From: Aphanothece cf. minutissima CCALA 015
Lineage (GTDB): Bacteria; Cyanobacteriota; Cyanobacteriia; PCC-6307; Cyanobiaceae
DNA: 64,000 nucleotides
Direction of reading: 5' to 3'
Assembly: GCA_003003925.1 (NCBI GenBank)
Contig: PVWP01000002.1
Span: forward strand, 468,091-532,090
Both the position numbers and the translations under genes were made by a program. The notes below the pieces were generated by a model. That model saw only the letters and a list, made by a program, of their open reading frames with translations. It searched no databases and had not been told where the DNA came from. Positions within the stretch are counted from its first letter, which is position 1, and each line of letters opens with the position of its first letter. Of the stretch, positions 34,557 through 43,258 are shown piece after piece.

Positions 34557-35227
34557 CGCCCGCACAGCCGCTGCAGATCGCTGTCGCTGTAGAGCGCCAC
34601 GGGCGCCTCGGCCGGGCTCTCCTGCAGCCGCACCTTCTTCGTGAGGTAGTGGGCGGCGCCAAGGCCGTTGCCCAGCAGCACGCGTTCGCTGCCGCGGCTG
34701 CCGCGCCAGGCGTTGCACTGGGAGAGGGTGTCGAGGGCCAGGGCGACGGAGGGGACCGCGGCCGCCAGCAGCGCAGCCCCGCCCAGGGCCAGCACCACGG
34801 CCAGTCCCATCTGGCTGCGGCGCACGGCCGCTCCCGGCGCCGGTCCTCGCCAGCAGCCGTCGGCGATGGCGGACACGTGACGCACCTGGTGGGGCCGCCC
34901 CAGGTAGACCCAGGCATGGCGGCCATCGGCCAGGGGCAGGGGCCGGCGGTCGTAGAGGCGGGGGTAGCCCTCCAGCCGATCCAGCCGGGCCAGGCCGGCG
35001 GCATCGACGCGGTACACCTCACCCCGCACGACCCCTGCACCGGGCACGGCCATCGGAAAGGGGCCCAGGTCGTGGAGCACCACATCCGGCAGCACCGCCT
35101 CCCCGAGGAAGGGCGCATCCAGCAGCCAGTGGTGGTTGCCGTGGCCGCGCTTGAGCGTGCCGTAGACGAAGACCAGCTCGGGATGGCTGTGCAAGGCTCG
35201 GGCCAGGGCTGGGGTGCCTGTGGTCAT
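34553..35227 (-). CDS. Gamma-glutamylcyclotransferase (AIG2-like) with C-terminal TM extension
   Basis: 224 residues. The first 125 form a GGCT/AIG2 domain: FVYGTLKRGHGNHHWL (YGTLK substrate loop), LDRLEGYPRLYDRRPL (with the catalytic-position Glu in LEGYP) and HAWVYLGRP. Family members cleave gamma-glutamyl amines to release 5-oxoproline. A hydrophobic helix (MGLAVVLALGGAALLAAAVP) and a polar tail of about 50 residues follow, unusual for the family, so the enzyme may be membrane-attached. Its stop overlaps the convergent Fe-S gene end by four bases. Confidence 0.88.
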   Translation of the reverse strand: MTTGTPALARALHSHPELVFVYGTLKRGHGNHHWLLDAPFLGEAVLPDVVLHDLGPFPMAVPGAGVVRGEVYRVDAAGLARLDRLEGYPRLYDRRPLPLADGRHAWVYLGRPHQVRHVSAIADGCWRGPAPGAAVRRSQMGLAVVLALGGAALLAAAVPSVALALDTLSQCNAWRGSRGSERVLLGNGLGAAHYLTKKVRLQESPAEAPVALYSDSDLQRLCGR

Positions 35228-35253
35228 AATGCGACGGACTTGCCCCCGTTTCC

Positions 35254-35337
35254 ATGACGATCGCCCTGCTGGTGGCGCTGCTGGGTTCCCTGGTGCTGAT
35301 GGGCTGGATCGTGAAGCGCCTGGAGAAGGCCTCCTGA
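35254..35337 (+). CDS. Candidate 27-residue single-TM peptide
   Basis: An ATG-started frame gives a 27-residue hydrophobic peptide beginning MTIALLVALLGSLVLMGW and ending IVKRLEKAS: a TM helix with a positively charged end, the layout of tiny photosystem or cytochrome b6f subunits, though it matches none I know. It lies on the plus strand in a 111-base gap between two minus-strand genes. TCATAAT at 35223-35229 could be a -10 box. No clear ribosome binding site is seen. Confidence 0.4.
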   Translation: MTIALLVALLGSLVLMGWIVKRLEKAS

Positions 35338-35338
35338 G

Positions 35339-36172
35339 TCAGGGCCCCAGGCGGCGCACCTGCCCCGCCACCCGGACCGAAGCCCCCGGCATCGCGGGAA
35401 TCTCGGCCTCAAGCAGGGAACGGCAGCCCATGTCCTCCCCCTGCACCACCGTGATCGACCCGCCGTGGGGCCAGCCCAGGCGCCCCAGGTGGCCGGCCAG
35501 GGCCGCGGTGGCGGCTCCGGTGGCCGGATCCTCGTAGACACCGCCGACGGCGAAGGCGTTGCGGCTGTGGAACAGCCGGGGACCCTCGGCCCACACCAGC
35601 AGCAGCGTCAGCAGGCCCGCCTCCGCCATCAGCCGGGCCCCGTCCTCCATGGCGTAGCGCATGGCGGCCAGGTCTTCGCGGCGGCGCAGGGCCAGCAGCA
35701 GATGGTCGGCACCCCCGTGGAGGACGGCGGGGGGCAGGGCCGGATCCAGGTCGCCGGGGTCGTAGCCGAACAGCTCCAGGGCGGCCGTCAGCAGCTCCGG
35801 CGTCACCGGAGCGCTGCGGGTGGGGGGCGACTGCAAGGCGGCCCTCCAGCGCTCCCCCTGCCGGCGCCCCTCCACCGTGATCTCGGCCTGGTTGAGCGTC
35901 AGCGGGAACACCCCATCCCCGCACCGTTCGGCCAGGGCCGCGCCGAGGGCGATGGTGGCGTGGCCGCAGAAGGGCACCTCGGCCGCCGGGGAGAAGTAGC
36001 GCACCCGCCAGCCGTCCCCCTGCGGGGCGGCAAAGGCCGTTTCTGAGAAACCCACCTCGGCCGCCATGCCCTGCATCGCGCTGTCCGCGGGCAACGTCTC
36101 AGCGATCACCACACCGGCCGGGTTGCCGCCCCGCTCCCCGTCGCTGAAAGCCGCCAGGCGCAGGACGGTCAT
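35339..36172 (-). CDS. PhzF family protein (DapF-like fold)
   Basis: 277 residues. The two-lobed PhzF pattern is clear: GGNPAGVV near residue 15, EVGFSETAF (with the general-acid/base Glu region), YFSPAAEVPFCGHATIALG, and EDPATGAATAALAGHL near residue 215. PhzF-type proteins are isomerases or epimerases acting on small metabolites without cofactor; outside phenazine producers the substrate is unknown. Nothing nearby suggests a phenazine pathway. Length is normal. Confidence 0.92.
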   Translation of the reverse strand: MTVLRLAAFSDGERGGNPAGVVIAETLPADSAMQGMAAEVGFSETAFAAPQGDGWRVRYFSPAAEVPFCGHATIALGAALAERCGDGVFPLTLNQAEITVEGRRQGERWRAALQSPPTRSAPVTPELLTAALELFGYDPGDLDPALPPAVLHGGADHLLLALRRREDLAAMRYAMEDGARLMAEAGLLTLLLVWAEGPRLFHSRNAFAVGGVYEDPATGAATAALAGHLGRLGWPHGGSITVVQGEDMGCRSLLEAEIPAMPGASVRVAGQVRRLGP

Positions 36173-36217
36173 GGCAGGGGGAGGCGGCGACGGCGGACGC
36201 AGACCAGTCTGCCCGCC

Positions 36218-37027
36218 TCAGTCGTCCTCGCGGGCGCGCACGTAGACGATCGTGCGGTTGCCGCTGGGGGCCTCCCGCTCCTCCATCACGAACAGGGAGG
36301 GGCAGCCGCGCACCAGGTCGGAAAGCTTGCGGAAGCCGTAGAGGCGGGTATCGAAATCGGGCTGGATCTTCTGCAGGTAGCTGCCGAAGGTGCCCAGCTG
36401 GGTCCAGCCCGATTCATCCACCGAGCGATCCAGGGCCTCCATCAGGAAGTCGGCCGGGATGACCGGATGGGCGCTGGCGGGGGGGGCGTCCTCCGGGGGC
36501 CGGTGGGCCTGCCCGACCTCGGCGCCGGCGTCCCCCTGGCGGGAGGCGGTGCGCAGCACCTCGGTGAACAGGAACTTGTGGCAGGCGTTGCGGAACGCCG
36601 CCGGTGTCTTTTCCTCCCCGAAGCCGTACACCAGCAGGCCCTCCTCCCGCAGACGCACCGCCAGGCCGGTGAAATCACTGTCGCTGGTCACCAGGCAGAA
36701 GCCGTCGAAACGCCGGGTGTAGAGAAGATCCATCGCATCGATGATCATCGTGCTGTCGGTGGCGTTCTTGCCCACGGTGTAGGCGAACTGCTGCATCGGC
36801 TTGATCGAGAACTTGTTCAGCAGCGCCTTCCAGGAGGCGCTCTGGCTGGAGGTGAAATCCCCGTAGATACGCCGCACGATCGCCTCACCAAAGCGGGCCA
36901 CCTCCTCCAGCACCGCCTCGATCACCGCCGCCCGGGCGTTGTCGGCGTCGATCAGCACCGCCAGGCGCCGGCCCGTGTCTTCCGCCAGACCACCGGCCGG
37001 CGGCTGGGCTCCCGATGGGGATCGCAT
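36218..37027 (-). CDS. NYN (PIN-like) domain protein with OST-HTH/LOTUS domain
   Basis: 269 residues from ATG 37027. Residues 20-160 are a NYN ribonuclease-like domain: LAVLIDADNARAAVI with the first Asp pair, ATDSTMIIDAMDLLY, and FCLVTSDSDFTGLAVRLREEG with the conserved Asp set. A linker rich in Pro is followed by a C-terminal winged OST-HTH/LOTUS domain (WTQLGTFGSYLQKIQPDFDTRLYGFRKLSDLV, split by strands) that in relatives binds RNA. LabA-type proteins of this class influence circadian output in cyanobacteria; equivalence is not claimed. Acts on RNA, by inference. Confidence 0.9.
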   Translation of the reverse strand: MRSPSGAQPPAGGLAEDTGRRLAVLIDADNARAAVIEAVLEEVARFGEAIVRRIYGDFTSSQSASWKALLNKFSIKPMQQFAYTVGKNATDSTMIIDAMDLLYTRRFDGFCLVTSDSDFTGLAVRLREEGLLVYGFGEEKTPAAFRNACHKFLFTEVLRTASRQGDAGAEVGQAHRPPEDAPPASAHPVIPADFLMEALDRSVDESGWTQLGTFGSYLQKIQPDFDTRLYGFRKLSDLVRGCPSLFVMEEREAPSGNRTIVYVRAREDD

Positions 37028-37121
37028 CACACATCCCCCCGCGATTCCTTGACCCTACCCGGCCCGCGCCCGCGTGTCCCCGGATGCCGCCGGCCGCCGC
37101 CGCCGACGGGAGAATCCAGCC

Positions 37122-38138
37122 ATGGTTGTGCCCCTGATCGCCACCGCCCCGCCAGCCCCCCTGCCGCCGCCCCTGCTGCCCTGCCCCGCCGAGGCGGGCT
37201 GGGAGGTGGTGGCCGGCGCCCGCCTGCCGCGCCGCGGGGCGGACGGAGCCCAGCTGGGCGGCTACTCCGCCGCCAGCTACGACAGCCACCGCGATGGGCT
37301 GCTGCTGCTCAGCGATGCCCCCCGGGGCCGGGTGGACGCCTGGAGCGGCGTGCGGCAGCTGGGCCGGGTGCCGCTGCGGCCCCTGTTCCGGCTGGAGCTG
37401 AAGGGATCGCCCCAGGCCCCGCTGCCGGAGGAGATCGACGCCGAGGGGCTGGTGGTGGTCGGCGAGCGGCTCTGGGTGGCCAGCGAGGGGCGCCGCAGCG
37501 CCGCCCGGCCGGCCCAGCTGCTGGCCTTCGATCGGAGCAGCGGCGTGCTGCAGCGCGCCACCCCCCTGCCCGCCGACTGGCAGCCGGCCCCGGGGCAGGG
37601 CCTGGGCGCCAACCAGGGGCCGGAATCCCTGGCCCTGCTGCGCCGCCCGGGGCGGACGGACGTGCTGCTGATGGCGGCGGAGTCTCCCCTGCGGCAGGAC
37701 CCCCCCGCCCAGGTGCGGCTGCTGGGCTGGTCGCTGGAGCCCACCGGGCCGAAGCCCAGGGCCCTGGCCCGGCTGGCCATCCCCGCCGGCGAAGGCTGGG
37801 GTCTGACCGACCTGCTGGTGGTCGATGCCCCGGGGCCCTCACCGGCCCTGCTGCGGCGCTTCCAGGCCCCCGCGCGATGGCAGGTGCTCCTGGCCCACTA
37901 CCCGCTGCCGGGCGAAGGGGCCGATCCCGGGGCGGTGCTGGAGCCGCTCCAGCAGTGGGATCTGATCGCGGCCGGCCTCCCCCCCGACAACTGGGAGGCC
38001 ATGACCCCGGGGCCCGACCGGGCCGATGGCCGTCCCACCCTCCTGCTGGCCGCGGACGACAACTTCAGCCCCCTGCAGGACAACCATCTGGCCCTGCTGG
38101 CACCACGCCGCAGCGCCCCCTGCCCCCCGAATCGATGA
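37122..38138 (+). CDS. Phytase-esterase-like (PF13449-type) beta-propeller protein
   Basis: 338 residues from ATG 37122. The pattern LGGYSAASYDSHRDGLLLLSDAPRGR and PEEIDAEGLVVVGERLWVASEGRRS (split by strands) matches the 'esterase-like activity of phytase' family, with a late NWEAMTPGPDRADGRPTLLLAADDN block. Such proteins are predicted six-bladed propellers that hydrolyse phosphate or carboxyl esters outside the cytosol. The N-terminus is only weakly signal-like. Its stop overlaps the PhoX ATG (ATGA), so it is co-translated with a phosphatase: a phosphorus-scavenging pair. Confidence 0.78.
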   Translation: MVVPLIATAPPAPLPPPLLPCPAEAGWEVVAGARLPRRGADGAQLGGYSAASYDSHRDGLLLLSDAPRGRVDAWSGVRQLGRVPLRPLFRLELKGSPQAPLPEEIDAEGLVVVGERLWVASEGRRSAARPAQLLAFDRSSGVLQRATPLPADWQPAPGQGLGANQGPESLALLRRPGRTDVLLMAAESPLRQDPPAQVRLLGWSLEPTGPKPRALARLAIPAGEGWGLTDLLVVDAPGPSPALLRRFQAPARWQVLLAHYPLPGEGADPGAVLEPLQQWDLIAAGLPPDNWEAMTPGPDRADGRPTLLLAADDNFSPLQDNHLALLAPRRSAPCPPNR

Positions 38139-40357
38139 ACCGACGCGACCTGCTCTCCCTGCTCGGGATCGGGGCCTGCTCCTTCGCCGGCGCCGTGCTG
38201 CCCACGGCAGCCTCCGGGAGGGCGGCAGCCCCGAAGGCCGGTGGCGCCCCTACACCGAACCCCCCGTTCCCGACCGTTCCCACCCCCCTGCCGGTGCCCA
38301 GCGACGGGCTGGATGCGGCGGAGCAGCGCCGCCGTTACGCCCGCATCGAACTGGAGGACCGGCTGGTGCTGCCGGAGGGCTTCCGCGCCGATCTGATCGC
38401 GGTCTGGGGAGATCCGCTGGCCGACGGCCGCTTCGGCTTCAACAACGACCACCTCTCCTTCCTGCCCCTGGCGGCGAACCGGGCCCTGCTGACGGTGAAC
38501 TTCGAGTACATCAGCGCCCGGACCTGGCGGCAGGGCTACGCCGAGGCGGTGGGCGGGGAGCTGCCCTTCGACGCCGTGAGCGACGCCCTGGCCGCCCGGG
38601 GCGGCCGGGTGGATGCCGCCAGCCTGGCGGCGGGCGACCCGCTGCTGGAGCCCATCCGCCAGCTGGCGGCGGCGGCCATGGCGGATCTGGGTGTGGGCGT
38701 GATCGAACTGGAGCGGGAGCCGGGCGGCCCCTGGCGGCGTGTACCGGGTCGCTTCGATCGCCGCATCACCGGCCTGAGCGGCTGGCGCGACCCCGCCCGG
38801 CGCCTGCGCACCTCGGGGCCGGCGGCGGCCGTGTTCCGCCGCACCGAGCGGCTCGGCTACGACGACGGGCTCGGGGACGCGATCATCGGCAGCTTCGCCA
38901 ACTGCGCCGGCGGCGAGACCCCCTGGGGCACGGTGCTGAGCGCCGAAGAGAACATGCAGAGCCAGGTGGCCGAGGCCGTCCACGCCGACGGCTCCTCGGT
39001 CTCTCCGGCCGCCCGCCCCTTCGCCTACGACGGCCAGCGCCTCGACGGCCTCGGCAACCCCTTCGGCCTGGCGGGCAACAAGTACGGCTGGATGGTGGAG
39101 CTCGACCCGCGCCGGCCCGAACGCCCCGCCGTCAAGCACAGCTGGCTGGGCCGCTTCCGCCACGAGGCGGTGGCCGTGAAGGCCGTCGCCGGCCAGCCCC
39201 TGGTGGTCTATTCCGGCTGCGACCGCCACGGCGGCCACCTTTACCGCTTTGTCAGCGACGCAGTGATCCGCGATCCGGCCGACCCGGCCAACTCGGAGCT
39301 GTTCAGCGCCGGCCGGCTCGAGGTGGCCCGCTTCGATCCGCCCAGCACCCAGGGCGGCGAGGGCCGGGGCCGCTGGCTGCCCCTGGAGCCCACCACCCCG
39401 GTGGCGCCGCTGGGGCCTGGCCACTTCGCCCGCCACGGCGTAGAGCAGGCGATCCTGCTGCCCCACAGCGACCGCCGCAGGCCCGGGGCCGAAGCCTTCA
39501 GCAGCGACGCGGCCGTGGCGGCCTACCGGCGCCGGTTCGCCACCCTGGCCGACCTCTACCCCGGGGAGGGGGAGGAGCGGATGGGGGCGATCCTGATCGA
39601 TGCCCACCTGGCGGCCTGCGCCATCGGCGCCACCCCCGCGGCCCGGCCCGAGGACACGGTGATCGATCCGCTCAGCGGCGAGCTGCTGATCGCCTTCACC
39701 GCCGGCGGCGGCAGCGGTGACGGCCGGGCTGACCCGGCCATCTTCCGGGGGCCCGATGGGCAGGCCAGCTGGCCCTACGGCTGGATCATGGGCCTGGCCG
39801 ACGACGGTGCGGCCCGGGGCGGCTCCTTCCGCTGGCGGATGGTGGCCACCGGCGGGGCCCCGTGGCAGGGGGGCATGGGCTTCGCCAATCCCGACAACCT
39901 CGCCATCGACCGGCAGGGGACCATCTGGATGGTGACCGACCGCTCGACGAAGTCGGCGGATCTCGATCTGTTCGGCAACAACAGCTGCTGGGTGCTGCCC
40001 AGCCGTGGCCCCCGGGCCGGTGAGGCCTTCTGCTTCGCCACCGGTCCGATGGAATGCGAGTTCTGTGGCCCCTGTTTCGACGCCAGCGAATCCACCCTGT
40101 TCCTGGCCGTGCAGCACCCGGGCGAGGACCACGGCACCCGCGCCTCCGCGGCGGCCCGTGAAGCCCAGGCCCACCGGCTGGTGGATCGCTCCGGCCGGCC
40201 CTTCGAGCAGCTGCGCTGGGTGCCCCTGGGCTCCAACTGGCCCTCCGGCGTCCCCGGCCGGGCGCCCCGCCCCGGGGTGGTGGCGATCCGGCGTCTGGCG
40301 GGTGGGCCCCTGCTGGGGCCTCAGGCGGTGCCGGTGTCGAAGCAAGGCTCGATCTGA
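38135..40357 (+). CDS. phoX: PhoX family alkaline phosphatase (DUF839)
   Basis: 740 residues. The N-terminus MNRRDLLSLLGIGACSFAGA looks like a Tat signal (RRDLL). Family blocks are in place: FGFNNDHLSFLPL, ETPWGTVLSAEEN (metal-binding Glu region), YSGCDRHGGHLYRFVS, GFANPDNLAIDRQGTIW, and LAVQHPGEDHGTR near the end. PhoX enzymes are calcium/iron-dependent periplasmic phosphomonoesterases exported folded by Tat. They are used in phosphate starvation by marine and freshwater cyanobacteria. It overlaps the phytase-esterase-like gene upstream. No Pho box was seen directly before the pair. Confidence 0.92.
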   Translation: MNRRDLLSLLGIGACSFAGAVLPTAASGRAAAPKAGGAPTPNPPFPTVPTPLPVPSDGLDAAEQRRRYARIELEDRLVLPEGFRADLIAVWGDPLADGRFGFNNDHLSFLPLAANRALLTVNFEYISARTWRQGYAEAVGGELPFDAVSDALAARGGRVDAASLAAGDPLLEPIRQLAAAAMADLGVGVIELEREPGGPWRRVPGRFDRRITGLSGWRDPARRLRTSGPAAAVFRRTERLGYDDGLGDAIIGSFANCAGGETPWGTVLSAEENMQSQVAEAVHADGSSVSPAARPFAYDGQRLDGLGNPFGLAGNKYGWMVELDPRRPERPAVKHSWLGRFRHEAVAVKAVAGQPLVVYSGCDRHGGHLYRFVSDAVIRDPADPANSELFSAGRLEVARFDPPSTQGGEGRGRWLPLEPTTPVAPLGPGHFARHGVEQAILLPHSDRRRPGAEAFSSDAAVAAYRRRFATLADLYPGEGEERMGAILIDAHLAACAIGATPAARPEDTVIDPLSGELLIAFTAGGGSGDGRADPAIFRGPDGQASWPYGWIMGLADDGAARGGSFRWRMVATGGAPWQGGMGFANPDNLAIDRQGTIWMVTDRSTKSADLDLFGNNSCWVLPSRGPRAGEAFCFATGPMECEFCGPCFDASESTLFLAVQHPGEDHGTRASAAAREAQAHRLVDRSGRPFEQLRWVPLGSNWPSGVPGRAPRPGVVAIRRLAGGPLLGPQAVPVSKQGSI

Positions 40358-40390
40358 TCGAGGTCCCCGTCCACCTCCCTGCCGACCGTT

Positions 40391-41506
40391 GTGCTCAGCT
40401 GCGACGCCCTGTTCATCTCCGACCTGCACCTGGGCTCCAATCAGTGCGAGGCCGGCCATCTGGCGGCCTTCCTGGAGTGCATCCGCCCGAGAACCCTGTT
40501 TCTGGTCGGCGACATCATCGATCTGCAGGCGATCCGCTTCAACGCCCATGTCGATGCGTCCTTTCTCACCGATCGGATCGACGCCCTCCTTGCCGGGGGC
40601 CGCGGAGATCCACCAGCCAGCGAGGCCCTGAAGAAGACAGGGCTGCTGCGGGCTTCCCATCGCCGGGTGATCGAGCAGTTCGAGGCCCTGCACCGGGCGG
40701 GGGTGGCGATCGTGTACATCCCCGGCAACCACGACGCCTACCTGCGCCGCCATGCCGGCCTGGAGCGGCCCGGCTTCGCCATCCGACGCCAGACCGTCTA
40801 CCGCACCCCGGCGGGGCAGCGGCTGCTGGTGCGCCACGGCGACGAGTACGACCGGCTGATCCGTTTCCACGCCGATGCCGCCGAAGGGCTGGCCCGCCTG
40901 CAGGAGCGCTACAGCGCCGGCATCAACGGCCTGCTGTCCCCCTTCACCCGGCCGGCCGGCGCAACGCTGCCGGCCGGATGGAACGCCGAGGCGATCCTGC
41001 AGAGCGCGGTGGATCTGCTGGCCAGCCACCGGGAATGGCCCATCCCGGTGAGCCGGGGCCTCAACTCCTCCGGTGGTTTCTCCCTGGCCTTCGTGCTCGA
41101 GAGTGCCCTCAAGAGCCGCACCGGCCACGACCGGCTGATCAAGCGCGGCATCGTCCGGCATCTGCAACGGGAGCGGCACGGCCCGGAGCCCCTCGACGGG
41201 CTGATCAACGGCCACACCCACATCCCCGAAGCCACGCCGCTGGCCCTGCAGGAACCCTCCGGTGACGACCGGGGCCCCTGCCACATCACCTACTACAACA
41301 CCGGCAGCTGGGCCCGCAGCCAGCGCCGGCTGGGGCGCACGGCGCTGGTGGTGGCCCCCAGCGGCCATGTCGGCATGGTGCGCTTCGACCGGCGCCGGGG
41401 CATCGAACCCTTCCAGCCCCCCCGCTTCCCCTTCAACACCTATGCGATGCGGCCCTGCCCGGGCTGCGGCCTGGGGGTGGCCCACCTGGAGGCGACCGGT
41501 GCGTGA
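40391..41506 (+). CDS. Calcineurin-like metallophosphoesterase, LpxH-related
   Basis: 371 residues from a GTG start. Motifs for the two-metal centre are complete: FISDLHLGS (DxH), LVGDIIDLQ (GDxxD), YIPGNHDAY (GNHD), VRHGDEYDR, and INGHTHIPEA (GHTH). This resembles the UDP-2,3-diacylglucosamine pyrophosphatase (LpxH) group and related cyanobacterial proteins, but it is longer than LpxH (about 240). The C-terminus ends with a CPGCG pair. Lipid A synthesis is one possible role; another phosphodiester substrate is equally possible. A 6-base inverted repeat follows the stop (41507-41526). Confidence 0.85.
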   Translation: MLSCDALFISDLHLGSNQCEAGHLAAFLECIRPRTLFLVGDIIDLQAIRFNAHVDASFLTDRIDALLAGGRGDPPASEALKKTGLLRASHRRVIEQFEALHRAGVAIVYIPGNHDAYLRRHAGLERPGFAIRRQTVYRTPAGQRLLVRHGDEYDRLIRFHADAAEGLARLQERYSAGINGLLSPFTRPAGATLPAGWNAEAILQSAVDLLASHREWPIPVSRGLNSSGGFSLAFVLESALKSRTGHDRLIKRGIVRHLQRERHGPEPLDGLINGHTHIPEATPLALQEPSGDDRGPCHITYYNTGSWARSQRRLGRTALVVAPSGHVGMVRFDRRRGIEPFQPPRFPFNTYAMRPCPGCGLGVAHLEATGA

Positions 41507-41616
41507 GGTCCCAGGGATTGGGGACCGTGCACCTAAAATCCTGGGTCGATTCGCACCGGCTGAATGAACCTGCAGGGCCTCAGAATCCTCCGACCCGCAG
41601 CCAGGGACACCACCGC

Positions 41617-42765
41617 GTGAGAGTCGCCATCCTGGCCAACCGAGCCAACAGCTTCTACCGGCCGCTGGCGGAAGGACTGGAGCGCATGTTCAGGGAGATC
41701 GGCGTGGACAGCCGCCTCCTGTACGACGGCCTGGAATCCCTTCCACGCAAACAGAGAGCAGAGGCGGGGAAAGGGGCGAACTGGAGAGGACGGCTGTTTC
41801 GATGGGCCCAGAGAAGCGCTGCGTGGCTGAGCTACCAACGGCTTTTGCGCAGCCTCAGAACCGTTGACGTTGTCGTCATCGTGGGTCACATGCCCGGCGC
41901 CTATTTTGAACTCCTTTTTGATGACGATCGCCTGCGCCGTGATGTGCCTCACCTGCCGATCGTTCTCTATGACCTGGTCTATTTGGGCAGCCGAGCCGAC
42001 TGGGTGAAGTGGATCCACGACGGTGTGGCGAGCAGACGCGTTCCCAGGGGCAGGCACTGGGGAACCAACCGCTATGACCACCATCTCTGCATCACGGAAG
42101 TGTCCGAGTTTCCTGTGTTGCCAGGCGCGGAAAGGTATTCGCCCGTAGGAATCAACATGATCGATCCTTCCCTGGCTCTCGAACCCAGGGAGATCTGTGC
42201 TCTGATTGATTTCGAGCGTCCCGAGCACCTGCCCGAGCGGGCCATCCAGATCCAGGCGTGCCTCGAGGCCGGCATCCCCTTCAAGGTGCTCCATGGCAGC
42301 TATTCCATGCAGGAAATCCGGACGATCTACAGGAGCTGCAGCCTCTATTTCGTCGCCCACTGCGAATCGTTCGGACTGCCGATCTGTGAGGTGCAGGCCT
42401 GTGGCGGCATCATTCTGACGCCCTATGCCCGCTGGTGCCACGCCCATTACCTGGAGACACCGGAGCCGGGCTGCAGCGGGCGATTGCCGCAGAACTTCAT
42501 CGTCTACAACAACGACAGTCAGCGGCTGGTCCGCGAGCTGAACCGACTCAAGCGCGACTACAACGCCGAAACGGCCCTGGAGAATTTCAAGCGAGACCAG
42601 CCCCACTTCTACCGGGGGAATGCCACGGAACTGGCCCGCTTCATGGCCATGGTTGACGATGGGAGTATTCATTCCGCCTCCCATCGCGATCATCCGACGC
42701 TGGGGCAGCTCGCCGAAGCCGTAGAGGCCCTTGAGGCTGGGCCAGATGAACGAGGGGCGTCTTGA
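41617..42765 (+). CDS. GT-B glycosyltransferase-like protein
   Basis: 382 residues from GTG 41617 (VRVAILANRANSFYRPLAEGLE). The N-terminal Rossmann start and a C-terminal nucleotide-sugar block (YRSCSLYFVAHCESFGLPICEVQACGG, split by strands) fit a GT-B glycosyltransferase, where the Glu of the FGLPxxE motif contacts the sugar donor. The acceptor is unknown. GC is visibly lower than in neighbouring genes, with more A/T at third positions, suggesting later acquisition. The gene is followed within ten bases by a strong ribosome site and a frame-disrupted small gene. Confidence 0.72.
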   Translation: MRVAILANRANSFYRPLAEGLERMFREIGVDSRLLYDGLESLPRKQRAEAGKGANWRGRLFRWAQRSAAWLSYQRLLRSLRTVDVVVIVGHMPGAYFELLFDDDRLRRDVPHLPIVLYDLVYLGSRADWVKWIHDGVASRRVPRGRHWGTNRYDHHLCITEVSEFPVLPGAERYSPVGINMIDPSLALEPREICALIDFERPEHLPERAIQIQACLEAGIPFKVLHGSYSMQEIRTIYRSCSLYFVAHCESFGLPICEVQACGGIILTPYARWCHAHYLETPEPGCSGRLPQNFIVYNNDSQRLVRELNRLKRDYNAETALENFKRDQPHFYRGNATELARFMAMVDDGSIHSASHRDHPTLGQLAEAVEALEAGPDERGAS

Positions 42766-42774
42766 AGGAGGGGC

Positions 42775-42971
42775 GTGGCTCCGCAGGACGATGACGGTCT
42801 CCTCCCCAGTGGACCCAGGCCCAGATCGGACTGGCACGGCATCTCCAGCACCAGGAACTTGAACGGAGTCGGCTCTACAGCAGGATGCAGGATGTGGAGC
42901 GAAGCAAGATGCGGATGGAGCAGGACCTTACCGTTTCGCTGCGGCAGGGGTGCCGTCGTGAGCGGACCTAG
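42775..42971 (+). pseudogene. Small gene with a frame shift (or programmed -1 shift)
   Basis: A perfect AAGGAGG (42765-42771) stands three bases before GTG 42775. The frame opens MAPQDDDGLLPSGPRP, then loses protein character. In the -1 frame, from about 42795 to the TAG at 42969-42971, the text reads like a genuine helical protein: WTQAQIGLARHLQHQELERS followed by RLYSRMQDVERSKMRMEQD. That second frame has no start codon before its internal ATG. The two halves would join near CTCCTCCCC if one base were gained or the ribosome slipped back. Otherwise it is a short broken gene or a sequencing error. Confidence 0.45.
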
Positions 42972-42996
42972 GGTGGAGTCCGACGGAAGGTTGACC

Positions 42997-43230
42997 ATGC
43001 CCCTCAGTCAGGTTCCAGCGGGCACCAGAGTTTCGATCGCCTCCCTGCCGAGCCATCCCGGCCTGCAGCGTCGGCTGCAGTCGATGGGTGTGCGGCCGGG
43101 GGTGGAAGTGGAGGTGCTGCGGCGCGGCAAACCCGGTGGCCTCCTGCATCTGTCCAGCGGGCTTCTGGAATTCATGCTCCGCCCCGAACATGCCGCCGAA
43201 ATGGACGTCCATGTGATCGCTCCACACTGA
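42997..43230 (+). CDS. feoA: Ferrous iron transport protein A
   Basis: 77 residues, one SH3-like FeoA domain: LSQVPAGTRVSIASLPS, LQRRLQSMGVRPGVEVEVLRR (the typical LxxMGxxPG block) and the late GLLEFMLRPEHAAEMDVH. FeoA is a small cytosolic partner of the FeoB iron channel. GGAAGG lies about eight bases before the ATG. The gene is convergent with feoB (28 bases between stops), whereas feoA and feoB normally sit head-to-tail in one operon. Confidence 0.88.
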   Translation: MPLSQVPAGTRVSIASLPSHPGLQRRLQSMGVRPGVEVEVLRRGKPGGLLHLSSGLLEFMLRPEHAAEMDVHVIAPH

Positions 43231-43258
43231 TCAGCGCCGAACCGTCAGCGCCGAACGG

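Noticed and set aside
37898-41485. 1195-residue minus-strand open frame
   Set aside because: Antisense shadow of the phytase-esterase, PhoX and metallophosphoesterase genes, which have clear motifs on the plus strand.
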